From Bacteroidota bacterium (lineage in GTDB: Bacteria > Bacteroidota > Bacteroidia > Chitinophagales > Chitinophagaceae): a stretch of 64,000 nucleotides of DNA. Made by a program: the position numbers and the translations under genes. Location: NCBI GenBank assembly GCA_028876495.1, contig JAGWRO010000098.1, positions 1 through 64,000 of the forward strand, in the 5' to 3' direction. Positions 35,195 through 44,700 of the stretch are shown here, piece after piece. Under the pieces are notes generated by a model that had not been told where the DNA came from, made no database searches, and saw only the letters and a program-made list of their open reading frames with translations. How positions within the stretch are numbered: position 1 is the first letter of the stretch; every line of letters starts with the position of its first letter.

Positions 35195-36481
35195 ATGAGC
35201 AGTAATATTCATACAAAAAATCATGAATTCAGCTACCATCCGGTCTTTGACGGATTAGGAGTTGCTGATGCATCTGCTCGTTTAAAAAATGTGGTGAACA
35301 GAACACCGCTCGATCTCAATAGAAATTTGTCAACGAAATACCAATGCAATATTTTTCTAAAAAGAGAAGATTTGCAGGTAGTACGATCGTACAAACTTCG
35401 CGGTGCGTATAACATGTTGAGCACTTTGCCGGAAGAAGAATTAAAGAAGGGAGTTGTTTGTGCCAGTGCCGGAAATCACGCACAGGGCTTTGCTTACTCA
35501 TGCAAAAAATTAAATTGCCACGGCGTAGTTTTTATGCCGGTTATCACACCAAAACAAAAAGTAAAACAAACGAAAATGTTTGGTGAAGATGCGATTGAAA
35601 TTAAGTTGGTTGGTGATTCTTACGAAGAATGTGCGGAAGCTGCGATCCAATATTGTAAAGAGAACGATAAAACATTTATTCCTCCATACGACAATTATAA
35701 AGTCATTGAAGGGCAGGCTACTGTTGGATTGGAGATATTAGAAGATCTTACACACATCGATTATTTATTTGTTCCTGTCGGCGGTGGCGGACTGGCATCG
35801 GGAGTGGGTTCTTATTTCAAAACGTTTTCTCCTTCCACAAAAATAATAGGTGTAGAACCTGCCGGTGCTCCTTCCATGTCTGAAGCTTTCAAAGCGGGAC
35901 ATCCGGTTACTTTAAATCACATTGAACATTTCGTTGATGGTGCATCGGTTAACCGCGCGGGCGACATCACCTACTCCATTTGCAAAGAAGTTTTGAATGA
36001 AATGCATCTCGTGGATGAAGGGAAAGTCTGCACCACTATTTTAAAATTATATAACGAAGACGCTATTGTCGTGGAGCCTGCAGGTGCTTTATCCATAGCG
36101 GCGCTTGATGATTACAAAGAAGAGATTAAAAGTAAAAACGTGGTTTGCATCATCAGCGGCGGCAACAATGATATTGATCGTATGCAGGAAATCAAAGAAA
36201 GATCGCTGCAGTACGAAGGGTTAAAACATTATTTCCTGGTACGCTTTGCACAAAGGCCCGGAGCTTTGAAGGAATTTGTCAACGATGTTTTGGGACCAAC
36301 AGACGACATCACCCGATTTGAATACATTCAGAAAAATAACAAAGAAGCGGGACCAGCGCTTGTTGGTATTGAATTGGGATCAAAAAAAGATTACGAAAAA
36401 CTAAAAAATAATCTTAATCACCATAAAATAAATTATACAGAATTAAAGAAAGATGATGATGCCTTTGGTTATTTGGTATAG
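35195..36481 (+). CDS. ilvA: threonine ammonia-lyase, biosynthetic
   Basis: This 428-residue PLP enzyme makes 2-oxobutyrate from threonine, the entry to isoleucine synthesis. The PLP lysine lies in VRSYKLRGAYNM, the phosphate loop in VPVGGGGLASG, with CASAGNHAQG and GGNNDID also present. A single C-terminal ACT-like regulatory domain follows (HYFLVRFAQRPGALKEFVNDVLG), the short allosteric form. Its presence means isoleucine synthesis does not have to rely on a citramalate route. Confidence 0.94.
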   Translation: MSSNIHTKNHEFSYHPVFDGLGVADASARLKNVVNRTPLDLNRNLSTKYQCNIFLKREDLQVVRSYKLRGAYNMLSTLPEEELKKGVVCASAGNHAQGFAYSCKKLNCHGVVFMPVITPKQKVKQTKMFGEDAIEIKLVGDSYEECAEAAIQYCKENDKTFIPPYDNYKVIEGQATVGLEILEDLTHIDYLFVPVGGGGLASGVGSYFKTFSPSTKIIGVEPAGAPSMSEAFKAGHPVTLNHIEHFVDGASVNRAGDITYSICKEVLNEMHLVDEGKVCTTILKLYNEDAIVVEPAGALSIAALDDYKEEIKSKNVVCIISGGNNDIDRMQEIKERSLQYEGLKHYFLVRFAQRPGALKEFVNDVLGPTDDITRFEYIQKNNKEAGPALVGIELGSKKDYEKLKNNLNHHKINYTELKKDDDAFGYLV

Positions 36482-36546
36482 TTAATTAAACAAAATTTTT
36501 TAATAGTTTTTGAGGAAATTTGCGCCTCTAATCAAAAAAAATAATT

Positions 36547-37950
36547 ATGAATAATACTTCCAGTACGCTGTTTGACAAAGTTTGGGATTCGCATGTGGTA
36601 CGTAAAATTGAAGATGGCCCTGATGTTTTTTTTATTGACAGGCATTTTATCCATGAAGTTACAAGTCCTGTTGCTTTTGGCGGCCTGGAAAACAGGGGCT
36701 TGAAAGTAATGTTCGCCGACAAAACATTTGCTACGGCCGATCATAATACGCCTACCATTAATCAGCATTTACCCGTGCAGGATCCTCTTTCAGCCAACCA
36801 GTTGAAAGCCTTGGAAACGAATTCCGCAAAATATGGCATTTCACATTGGGGACTAAATAATCCAAAGAATGGAATTGTGCATGTTGTTGGCCCCGAGAAC
36901 GGAATTACCCTTCCCGGAATGACGATCGTTTGCGGCGACTCTCATACTTCCACTCATGGTGCTTTCGGCGCTATTGCCTTTGGAATCGGCACTTCGGAAG
37001 TCGAAATGGTACTTGCCTCACAATGTATCATGCAGCCCAAACCTAAGAAAATGCGCATCAACGTAAACGGCAAATTGGCTAAAGGAGTAACAGCAAAAGA
37101 TGTAGCGCTTTATATTATATCCAGGTTAACCGCAGCAGGTGCGACCGGTTATTTTGTAGAATATGCCGGTGAAGTTTTTGAAAACCTGAGCATGGAAGGA
37201 AGAATGACCGTTTGCAATATGAGCATAGAAATGGGCGCGCGTGGAGGAATGATAGCTCCTGACGAAACAACTTTTGCTTATTTAAAAGGAAAAGATAAAG
37301 CGCCAAAAGGTGAAGCATGGGATAAGTCACTTGCTTATTGGAAAACTTTAAAAACGGACAGTGAAGCAACATTTGATAAGGAATTTAATTTTGATGCTGC
37401 CGATATTGAACCGATGATCACTTTTGGCACCAATCCCGGGATGGGCATGGGAATCAGCAAACATATTCCGGTTTCGCAAGATACTGCCAGCGGAAATGCG
37501 AGCTACGAAAAATCCCTTAATTATATGGGATTTCATGAGGACGAAGCGATGCTGGGAAAGAAGGTAGATTACGTATTTATAGGCAGTTGTACCAACGGAA
37601 GAATTGAAGATTTTCGCGCATTTGCTTCGATCATAAAAGGAAGAAAAAAAGCCGAACATGTCACTGCATGGATCGTTCCGGGCTCGCATGTAGTAGAGCA
37701 ACAAATAAAGGAAGAAGGTATCCTGGATATTTTAACGGAAGCGGGGTTTCAATTACGTCAACCCGGTTGTTCCGCATGTTTGGCCATGAATGATGATAAA
37801 ATTCCCGCAGGTAAATATGCAGTGAGTACCAGCAACAGGAATTTTGAAGGAAGACAAGGCCCGGGAGCGAGAACGATGCTGGCAAGCCCGCTGGTAGCGG
37901 CAGCAGCGGCAGTTACCGGAGTTGTTACCGATCCACGCGAACTGCTTTAA
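36547..37950 (+). CDS. leuC: 3-isopropylmalate dehydratase, large subunit
   Basis: This 467-residue aconitase-superfamily subunit binds the 4Fe-4S cluster. Cluster cysteines lie in [13 protein letters not shown] and in [11 protein letters not shown]. Other landmarks are [15 protein letters not shown] and the C-terminal [19 protein letters not shown]. It isomerises 2- to 3-isopropylmalate together with LeuD, encoded 48 nt downstream. Confidence 0.96.
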   Translation: MNNTSSTLFDKVWDSHVVRKIEDGPDVFFIDRHFIHEVTSPVAFGGLENRGLKVMFADKTFATADHNTPTINQHLPVQDPLSANQLKALETNSAKYGISHWGLNNPKNGIVHVVGPENGITLPGMTIVCGDSHTSTHGAFGAIAFGIGTSEVEMVLASQCIMQPKPKKMRINVNGKLAKGVTAKDVALYIISRLTAAGATGYFVEYAGEVFENLSMEGRMTVCNMSIEMGARGGMIAPDETTFAYLKGKDKAPKGEAWDKSLAYWKTLKTDSEATFDKEFNFDAADIEPMITFGTNPGMGMGISKHIPVSQDTASGNASYEKSLNYMGFHEDEAMLGKKVDYVFIGSCTNGRIEDFRAFASIIKGRKKAEHVTAWIVPGSHVVEQQIKEEGILDILTEAGFQLRQPGCSACLAMNDDKIPAGKYAVSTSNRNFEGRQGPGARTMLASPLVAAAAAVTGVVTDPRELL

Positions 37951-37998
37951 TGTATCATGTAATTACAACTTTAAACTAAAAACTACGAACTAAATAAC

Positions 37999-38595
37999 AT
38001 GGCTTACGATAAATTTACAGTGCTTACAAGCACCGCGGTTCCAATGCCCATTGAGAATGTGGATACAGATCAAATTATTCCTGCGCGCTTTTTAAAAGCT
38101 ACTGAACGCAAAGGTTTTGGTGATAATCTTTTTCGCGATTGGAGATACAATGCAGATGAAACACCTAAAAAAGATTTTGTTCTCAACAATCCTGTTTATT
38201 CAGGAAAAATTTTGGTAGGTGGCAAAAATTTTGGAAGCGGCAGTAGCCGCGAACATGCAGCATGGGCCATTTATGACTATGGTTTTCGCGCAGTAGTTTC
38301 CAGTTTCTTTGCTGATATTTTTAAGAACAATTCAATAAATGTTGGTATTCTTCCTGTGCAGGTAAGTGAAGAATTTTTGATAAAAATTTTTAGTGCTATT
38401 GAAGTAGACCCTAAGGCGCAATTTGAAATAAACCTCCCGGATCAAACTATTACCATCCTTTCAACTGGTGAACAAGAATCGTTCGATATTAACGGCTATA
38501 AAAAACACAACCTGATGAATGGCTTTGATGATATAGATTATTTGCAGGCCATGAAAGAAGACATCCAATCATTTGCTGAAAAGAGTTTATATTAA
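37999..38595 (+). CDS. leuD: 3-isopropylmalate dehydratase, small subunit
   Basis: This 198-residue swivelling-domain subunit pairs with LeuC. It shows NVDTDQIIPARFL near the start and the LeuD signature GGKNFGSGSSREHAAWA at about 74-90. It ends 21 nt before the leuA2/cimA start codon chosen here. Confidence 0.95.
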   Translation: MAYDKFTVLTSTAVPMPIENVDTDQIIPARFLKATERKGFGDNLFRDWRYNADETPKKDFVLNNPVYSGKILVGGKNFGSGSSREHAAWAIYDYGFRAVVSSFFADIFKNNSINVGILPVQVSEEFLIKIFSAIEVDPKAQFEINLPDQTITILSTGEQESFDINGYKKHNLMNGFDDIDYLQAMKEDIQSFAEKSLY

Positions 38596-38616
38596 TTGAG
38601 ATCACAACAAACAAAA

Positions 38617-40140
38617 ATGCCAAAAAAACAGCGATACATTGAGATAATGGATACTACACTTCGTGATGGTGAACAAACGAGTGGAGTTTCATTTTCTGCT
38701 TTGGAAAAATTAACTATTGCCAAGCTATTATTGACAGAATTAAAAGTGGATCGGATTGAAATTGCTTCGGCCCGGGTGTCGGAAGGTGAGTTTGATGCTG
38801 TGAAAAAAATTACGAAGTGGGCAAAAGCAAACGGTTTACTGGATAGAGTGGAAGTATTGACTTTTGTTGATGGAACTGTTTCTGTAGAATGGATGATAAA
38901 AGCAGGCGCTAAAGTGATGAACCTTCTTACCAAAGGCTCTCTCAATCATTTAACCCATCAACTTAAGAAAAAACCGGAACAGCATTTTACTGAAATCGCA
39001 GAAGTGATACAACTCGGAAGGAAAAAAGGTATTGACTGCAATGTCTATCTGGAAGACTGGAGTAACGGTATGCGCAATTCAAAAGATTATGTGATTCAGT
39101 ATCTTGATTTTCTTTCTACGCAGCCGGTGAAACGTATCATGCTTCCGGATACATTGGGCGTTTTGACTCCTTCTGAATCTTTTGAATTTGTTTCTGAAAT
39201 TGTACAACGTTATCCCAAAAAACATTTCGATTTCCATGCTCATAACGATTACGATTTGGCAACAGGAAATGTTTTTGAAGCCTTGAAAGCCGGTGCTTCC
39301 GGAATTCATCTGACAGTGAATGGAATGGGAGAACGTGCAGGAAATGCAGCCTTGGCAAGCACTATAGCGGTCATTAACGATTTTATGCCGGAATTAAAAA
39401 CATCGGTTTCAGAAAAATCTTTGTACCGGGTAAGTAAATTGGTAGAAACTTTTTCCGGCTTTCGCATTCCGGTGAATAAGCCGGTAGTGGGCGAAAATGT
39501 ATTCACTCAAACGGCCGGAATACACGCAGATGGTGATAAAAAAAATAATCTTTATTTCAGCGATCTGATGCCGGAACGCTTTGGCCGGCAGCGGAGGTAC
39601 GCACTTGGAAAGACCAGTGGAAAAGCAAATATTGAAAACAATCTTTCGCAATTAGGCATTCACCTTTCCGACCAGGATCTCAAAAAGGTAACGCAACGAA
39701 TTATTGAATTGGGCGATCGCAAAGAAATAGTTACCCAGGCAGATCTTCCTTACATTATTTCAGATGTACTGGATAGTGTGGCCATTGAGCAAAAAGTGCA
39801 GATAGAAAATTATGTATTGACACATTCCAAGGGTTTAAATCCTTCCGTAACATTAAGAATTTGTATTGAAGGTGAGTCGTTTGAAGAACATGCCCAGGGA
39901 GATGGACAATATGATGCTTTTATGAATGCGCTAAAGAAGATATATAAACAAAAGAAAATAGCACTTCCTCTGTTAACTGATTATGCAGTAACTATTCCAC
40001 CCGGTGGAAAAAGCGATGCCTTTTGCGAAACTATTATTACCTGGAGGCATAATGGCAGAGAGTTTAAAACACGCGGGCTCGACAGCGATCAAACGGTTGC
40101 AGCTATTAAGGCAACATGGAAAATGTTGAATAGTATTTAG
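38617..40140 (+). CDS. 2-isopropylmalate/citramalate synthase with regulatory domain
   Basis: This 507-residue Claisen-type synthase has the barrel ([49 protein letters not shown]) and a full C-terminal LeuA dimer/allosteric domain from about 380. It is clearly diverged from the short LeuA at 24215. Bacteroidota commonly carry both forms, and the longer one may make citramalate, giving 2-oxobutyrate from pyruvate, rather than isopropylmalate. The sequence alone does not decide this, so no symbol is assigned. The start at 38617 (MPKKQRYIEI) is preferred to the frame opening at 38596. Confidence 0.85.
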   Translation: MPKKQRYIEIMDTTLRDGEQTSGVSFSALEKLTIAKLLLTELKVDRIEIASARVSEGEFDAVKKITKWAKANGLLDRVEVLTFVDGTVSVEWMIKAGAKVMNLLTKGSLNHLTHQLKKKPEQHFTEIAEVIQLGRKKGIDCNVYLEDWSNGMRNSKDYVIQYLDFLSTQPVKRIMLPDTLGVLTPSESFEFVSEIVQRYPKKHFDFHAHNDYDLATGNVFEALKAGASGIHLTVNGMGERAGNAALASTIAVINDFMPELKTSVSEKSLYRVSKLVETFSGFRIPVNKPVVGENVFTQTAGIHADGDKKNNLYFSDLMPERFGRQRRYALGKTSGKANIENNLSQLGIHLSDQDLKKVTQRIIELGDRKEIVTQADLPYIISDVLDSVAIEQKVQIENYVLTHSKGLNPSVTLRICIEGESFEEHAQGDGQYDAFMNALKKIYKQKKIALPLLTDYAVTIPPGGKSDAFCETIITWRHNGREFKTRGLDSDQTVAAIKATWKMLNSI

Positions 40141-40149
40141 AGGAAGAAA

Positions 40150-40164
40150 GGCAAGAGGCAAGAG
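40150..40164. repeat. left inverted repeat flanking the four-helix gene
   Basis: GGCAAGAGGCAAGAG, followed by another GGCAAGGAGAG unit to 40181, immediately upstream of the small gene at 40194. It matches the right repeat in reverse orientation. Confidence 0.7.
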
Positions 40165-40193
40165 ATGAAAGGCAAGGAGAGAAAACATAAAAA

Positions 40194-40550
40194 ATGAGTA
40201 TCAAATCATATAGAGATCTTTTTATTTGGCAAAAGTCAATGGTTTTAGTAACAGAAATTTATTCAATCACCGGAATTTTCCCTGTTTCTGAAATATATGG
40301 TTTGACAAATCAGTTGAGAAGAAGCGCAGTTTCAATTCCAAGTAATATTGCCGAAGGGTATGTTAGAAATTCAACAAATGATTATAAACGATTTTTACAA
40401 ATAGCAGTTGGATCTTTATATGAATTACAAACACAAGTAGAAATTGCTTGTAACCTTAAATATATTGAAGTCGAAAAGATTAGAGAAGTTTCCAATTTAA
40501 GTATTGAGATCGATAAAATGTTATATTCAATTATTCAAAAAATAAAATAA
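40194..40550 (+). CDS. four-helix bundle protein (S23/IVS, Avd-like)
   Basis: This 118-residue protein belongs to the four-helix-bundle family first seen in 23S rRNA intervening sequences and shared with Avd proteins of diversity-generating retroelements. Hallmarks are SYRDLFIWQKSM at the N-terminus, the central LTNQLRRSAVSIPSNIAEGY, and FLQIAVGSLYELQTQVEIA. No reverse transcriptase or variable repeat is nearby. It sits between leuA2 and leuB2, flanked by inverted GGCAAGAGGCAA / TTGCCTCTTGCC repeats, which suggests insertion as a small cassette. Molecular function of stand-alone members is unknown. Confidence 0.9.
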   Translation: MSIKSYRDLFIWQKSMVLVTEIYSITGIFPVSEIYGLTNQLRRSAVSIPSNIAEGYVRNSTNDYKRFLQIAVGSLYELQTQVEIACNLKYIEVEKIREVSNLSIEIDKMLYSIIQKIK

Positions 40551-40578
40551 GCAATTGTGATCAGGAAAAACGGCGGTT

Positions 40579-40610
40579 CTCTTTGCCTCTTGCCTCATAA
40601 CTTTTGCCTC
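40579..40610. repeat. right inverted repeat flanking the four-helix gene
   Basis: CTCTTTGCCTCTTGCCTC (40579-40596) plus a further TTGCCTC to 40610, ending 11 nt before the leuB2 ATG. TTGCCTCTTGCC is the exact reverse complement of the left repeat core. Confidence 0.7.
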
Positions 40611-40621
40611 AAAAATCAAGA

Positions 40622-41695
40622 ATGGCAAACAAGAATATTTTAATTGTTCCCGGAGATGGAATAGGACAGGAAGTAACAGCAGTTGGAAAAAAAGTGTTGG
40701 ATAAAATAGCAGAAAAATTCGGACATACGTTCGCGTATGATGAAGCAATGATCGGGCATGTAGCGATTGAAGCAACAGGAAATCCTTTACCTGATGAATC
40801 ACTCGAGAAAATGCGCAACTCAGATGCAGTGTTGTTTGGTGCCGTTGGTCATCCCAAATACGACAACGATCCTTCTGCAAAAGTACGACCTGAACAAGGT
40901 TTGCTAAAGATGAGAAAAGAATTAGGCTTGTATGCAAATATTCGCCCTATTAAATTGTTTGATGAATTACTCGGTGCTTCCAGCATCAAACCCGAAATAC
41001 TAAAGGGTGCAGATATTTTATTTTTCCGGGAATTAACAGGAGATATTTATTTTGGTGATAAAGGAAGAAAAAATAATGGCGACACAGCTTATGATATAGC
41101 AGAATACAGCCGTTACGAGGTTGAACGTATTGCCCGCAGAGCCTTTGATGCAGCGCGTACGAGGCGAAAAAAATTATGTTCAGTTGACAAAGCGAACGTT
41201 CTTGAAACCTCCCGCCTGTGGCGGGCAGTAGTGCAGGAAGTTGCAAAAACTTATCCTGATGTCGAAGTAGAACATCAGTTCGTAGATGCAACAGCGATGC
41301 TGTTGATAAAAGATCCACGCAGATTTGATGTAGTCGTGACAGCCAATCTTTTTGGAGACATTCTAACCGATGAGGCTTCGCAAATTGCCGGCTCAATGGG
41401 CATGCTGGCAAGCGCATCTGTTGGTGATGGCACAGGCGTGTATGAACCCATTCATGGTTCGGCCCATGATATCACCGGAAAAGGATTAGCTAATCCTTTG
41501 GCATCCATTTTATCTGCCGCATTATTATTGGATATTTCTTTTAATATGAAAGCCGAATCAGAAGCGGTTATTAACGCTGTTGATGTGGTATTGAAAGCCG
41601 GATGGCGAACAAGAGATATTGCGGATGCCCAAACTCCTGCCGATAAAATATTAGGAACGGAAGCAATGGGAGCAGCGGTTCTGAAGGAGTTATAA
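40622..41695 (+). CDS. leuB: 3-isopropylmalate dehydrogenase, copy 2
   Basis: This 357-residue paralogue of the enzyme at 26952 keeps all catalytic motifs: VPGDGIGQEV, LKMRKELGLYANIRP, FRELTGDIYFG, DKANVLETSRLW, DILTDEAS and YEPIHGSAHDITGKGLANP. The start at 40622 (MANKNILIV) is preferred; the upstream in-frame ATG at 40604 lies within the inverted-repeat region. It is the last gene of the cluster. Of the two copies this one looks nearer to classical LeuB (RPIKLFDELLGASSIKPE), but substrate division is untested. Confidence 0.92.
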   Translation: MANKNILIVPGDGIGQEVTAVGKKVLDKIAEKFGHTFAYDEAMIGHVAIEATGNPLPDESLEKMRNSDAVLFGAVGHPKYDNDPSAKVRPEQGLLKMRKELGLYANIRPIKLFDELLGASSIKPEILKGADILFFRELTGDIYFGDKGRKNNGDTAYDIAEYSRYEVERIARRAFDAARTRRKKLCSVDKANVLETSRLWRAVVQEVAKTYPDVEVEHQFVDATAMLLIKDPRRFDVVVTANLFGDILTDEASQIAGSMGMLASASVGDGTGVYEPIHGSAHDITGKGLANPLASILSAALLLDISFNMKAESEAVINAVDVVLKAGWRTRDIADAQTPADKILGTEAMGAAVLKEL

Positions 41696-41742
41696 TTTAT
41701 TGAAAATTCAAATTAGCAACTAAAAATTCCGGGAATTGGTTA

Positions 41743-41751
41743 GTTTACTGT
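41743..41751 (-). repeat. CAGTAAAC motif downstream of the T9SS protein gene
   Basis: On the minus strand this reads ACAGTAAACTAACCAATTC, 44 nt after the stop of the 1484-residue gene. Confidence 0.45.
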
Positions 41752-41795
41752 AAGCATACTTTTTCATATCTGCATACACGTTACCAATAAACCAA

Positions 41796-44700
41796 TTACA
41801 GACTTTTTATTTTTAACGTAGCTCTTTCCCCATTTGGTTTTATTATTTCTAATTCATAAATACCGACACTTAAATTCTTTAGAGTTTTTAGAGACAACAA
41901 ATCTTCGCCTTTATAATTAACTACCTCAGAAAGTTCACTTTGCCCTAGAATGTTATACAGATTAAAGCAATAATTTCCCAAGGGCTGTTTTACGAATTGA
42001 AGATTTATTACTCCTTGCCGGATCGGGTTTGGATAAACATGAATACATTGAATAAAATCAGGAATAAAAACCCTCACGACTTTCTTATATTCTGATTCAC
42101 CATTTATCTTATTTATTTTAATTCTGTAATAAGCAATTCCCGTCCCTGGCTTTTGGTGTAGAAAATAATATTGGCCTGCAGGATTTCCGTTAGAAACAAC
42201 TCCTATATTCGAAAAATGTGTTCCATCAGTTGAATATTCCACTTCATAATTCTTAACATCATGTTCGTTTTCCACTTTCCATTCAATGGAAACATTTCCA
42301 TTCTCAGAAAAAGCATTCATTGAAATCAAGGACAAACCTAACGGCGCGGCTACAGCGCGAAAAACCAAATAAAATCTGTCAGGGTTTGAAGAAGCCTTAT
42401 CATCTGTAACTGTAAAATTGAAAAAGGAAGTATCTGTAAAACTGATCTGAGTTTGTGTTTTCAAAAATTGATCTACCAGGTAACCATCTAACTGTGAATG
42501 TAATTGACGAGGAACAAAAATTATTTTATAATCCTGTCTTGTCAAGTTTTTAAAAGTATAAAAAACCGTATCAGTTGGATTTATTTCTTGGCGAGCTTCA
42601 ACTGTCAATATCTTACCTGCCCTTCTTACAGCAAAGTTTTCCGCAGGAGCACTAATTTTCAACGCATCATCGCCATCAATCTTATTTGAAAAATTACTGG
42701 AAAATGAAACCGCATTGCCATCAAGTATAGTTCCGTTTTTAGTAGCTAAATTTGCAAATAATATTCCATTATCATTTTCAGATTGCCGGTTTACCATATG
42801 ATAATTTCCGGATGTTTTACAGTCTTCAGAAAAGGTAACCGAACCTTCAGAGGTTGTATAATTAAATACAAAAAATGCCTGCCCTGATTGAATATACCTG
42901 TAATCGTCAGAAGAATTATAATTGCCCGTATTGCCCGGGACAGCCGTATAACCGGTTGCAGCAGAAATTGTTTGATAGCCTCCCAAACCGTACGCCCCTC
43001 CCAGTGTTGGATCCCAAGCGATATAAGAAGATTGAATATTTGAAGAAGCGATTTTTGAAAAATCAATTACCGAGGCATAAGGATTTCCAACAGATTGAAA
43101 TTTTCCTGCAGGAACTGCACTTGTGGGCGGGGGAAATTGCGGGCTATATAGTTTTCCTCGTGTTCGTAAAATAGTTGGTGTGGCCGCTGAATTTACATTA
43201 TTTGCGAGTCGGTCGCCCCTCACAAAAATCATATAGCCTTTTTCATTTTCCAACATGATATCTGTTCCTGAAATACCAGCCCAACTATTAGAACCAGCAT
43301 CATAATTTTTCATTGATGGAGCGATCGAAAAAGCATCAAAACCATTTGCCGTACCTGAATTATCTGTTATCCAGGTTCCATAGCCCGAAATAGTTTTACT
43401 TCCTTTTTCCTGCCATGTGTTAAAAATAGTTTCTCCAAAAGCCGTTGTAGAAATAAGTTGCCATGATTTTTGATGGCCGCCATCCTTAGTGTTTGTATTG
43501 ATATAACGCTCTACAATAAATCGGCCGGCATTGTAATTAATATTTACGTTTGCACCTAACCGCCCTATACCCGCAGTTTGATCTTTGCTGCTTAGTAAGG
43601 TAATATCTGCCTTAAGATTTATTACAGAATTATCTTCTAACGAAAATTTATTATAGACTGATAAACTGTCATCGACGTTAAGGCCAACCGTGTTTTCATT
43701 CGTAAGATTGTTAAAAACCATTTGAGGGGAAATACAGGAATAAGTTTGTTCACTACTTCCGTTTAATGTAACAGTGCCATTATTATGAATAAAACTGACC
43801 GAACTTGTTTTTGATAAATTTCCCTGGATAGTTAAGTTATCTGAAGGTGCTGTTTTATTTCCACTTCCGGAAATCATAAGATTTTGATAAATCAATCCTC
43901 CAGCATTGGTAATTGGTTGATCGCCTGTTCTGGAATAGTCTACAGTACTATTTGCTTCAAGAATAATATTTTCAATATCCGCATTTATAGCAGAACTTTT
44001 TATAGGTATAGAAGTAATAGTAGCGCCATTAAAACCCATATTAGTGCCACATTTGAAATAACCACCGCTCTTTACAGTAACTGTTTGAATACCGCCTGTG
44101 GTTCCATTAATCGTGTTATCATTTATTGTAAATACGCCACCGCTTTTTACGGTAAAGGTTCCATTGTTATTCAAAATAATATTTCCATCAGACATACCAA
44201 CATTGGTTCCGGTTACTTCAATATTCTGGTAGTTTTTACTTCTTATCGTTTCGGCAGTTCCATTAGATCCTTTAAATTCAATTACACCGCCGGAAAGATT
44301 GTAAGTGCCGGCCATTTTGGGATTCGGCCCGTAAGTATCTACAATCAATCGACTGTTTCCACTCATGGTCAAATTGGTTGCTGTTGGTCCGGATTCTGTT
44401 TCGTCACCGATATTCCTACCACTACAATCAAAAACTGCGTTATCTTTAATAGTAACGGTTCCTGCCGGACTAAATGAACCAGTTGGCTTTTTTGTTCCGT
44501 TGCCTGAAAAAATTAAATTTTTGAAATCAGTTCTGGCATTTAATAATTGATCGCCGTTTGCATATAGTTCGATTGTTGATCCGGCATTAAGACTTGTACC
44601 AGTAGCAGTTGGAATTGAAGAATTGGTACCTGAGAAACCTCCAGAATTTGCCGTTCTGTAAGTTCCATTTATAATAATCACCCCACCTGAGGAATTGCTT

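Noticed and set aside
40194-40550. Part of a diversity-generating retroelement
   Set aside because: The protein is Avd-like, but no reverse transcriptase, template repeat or variable repeat was found in the window.
43884-44477. 197-codon plus-strand frame opposite the T9SS protein gene
   Set aside because: Antisense of a repetitive Gly/Thr/Asn-rich coding region; Ser/Ile/Tyr-rich composition is explained by the complementary codons.
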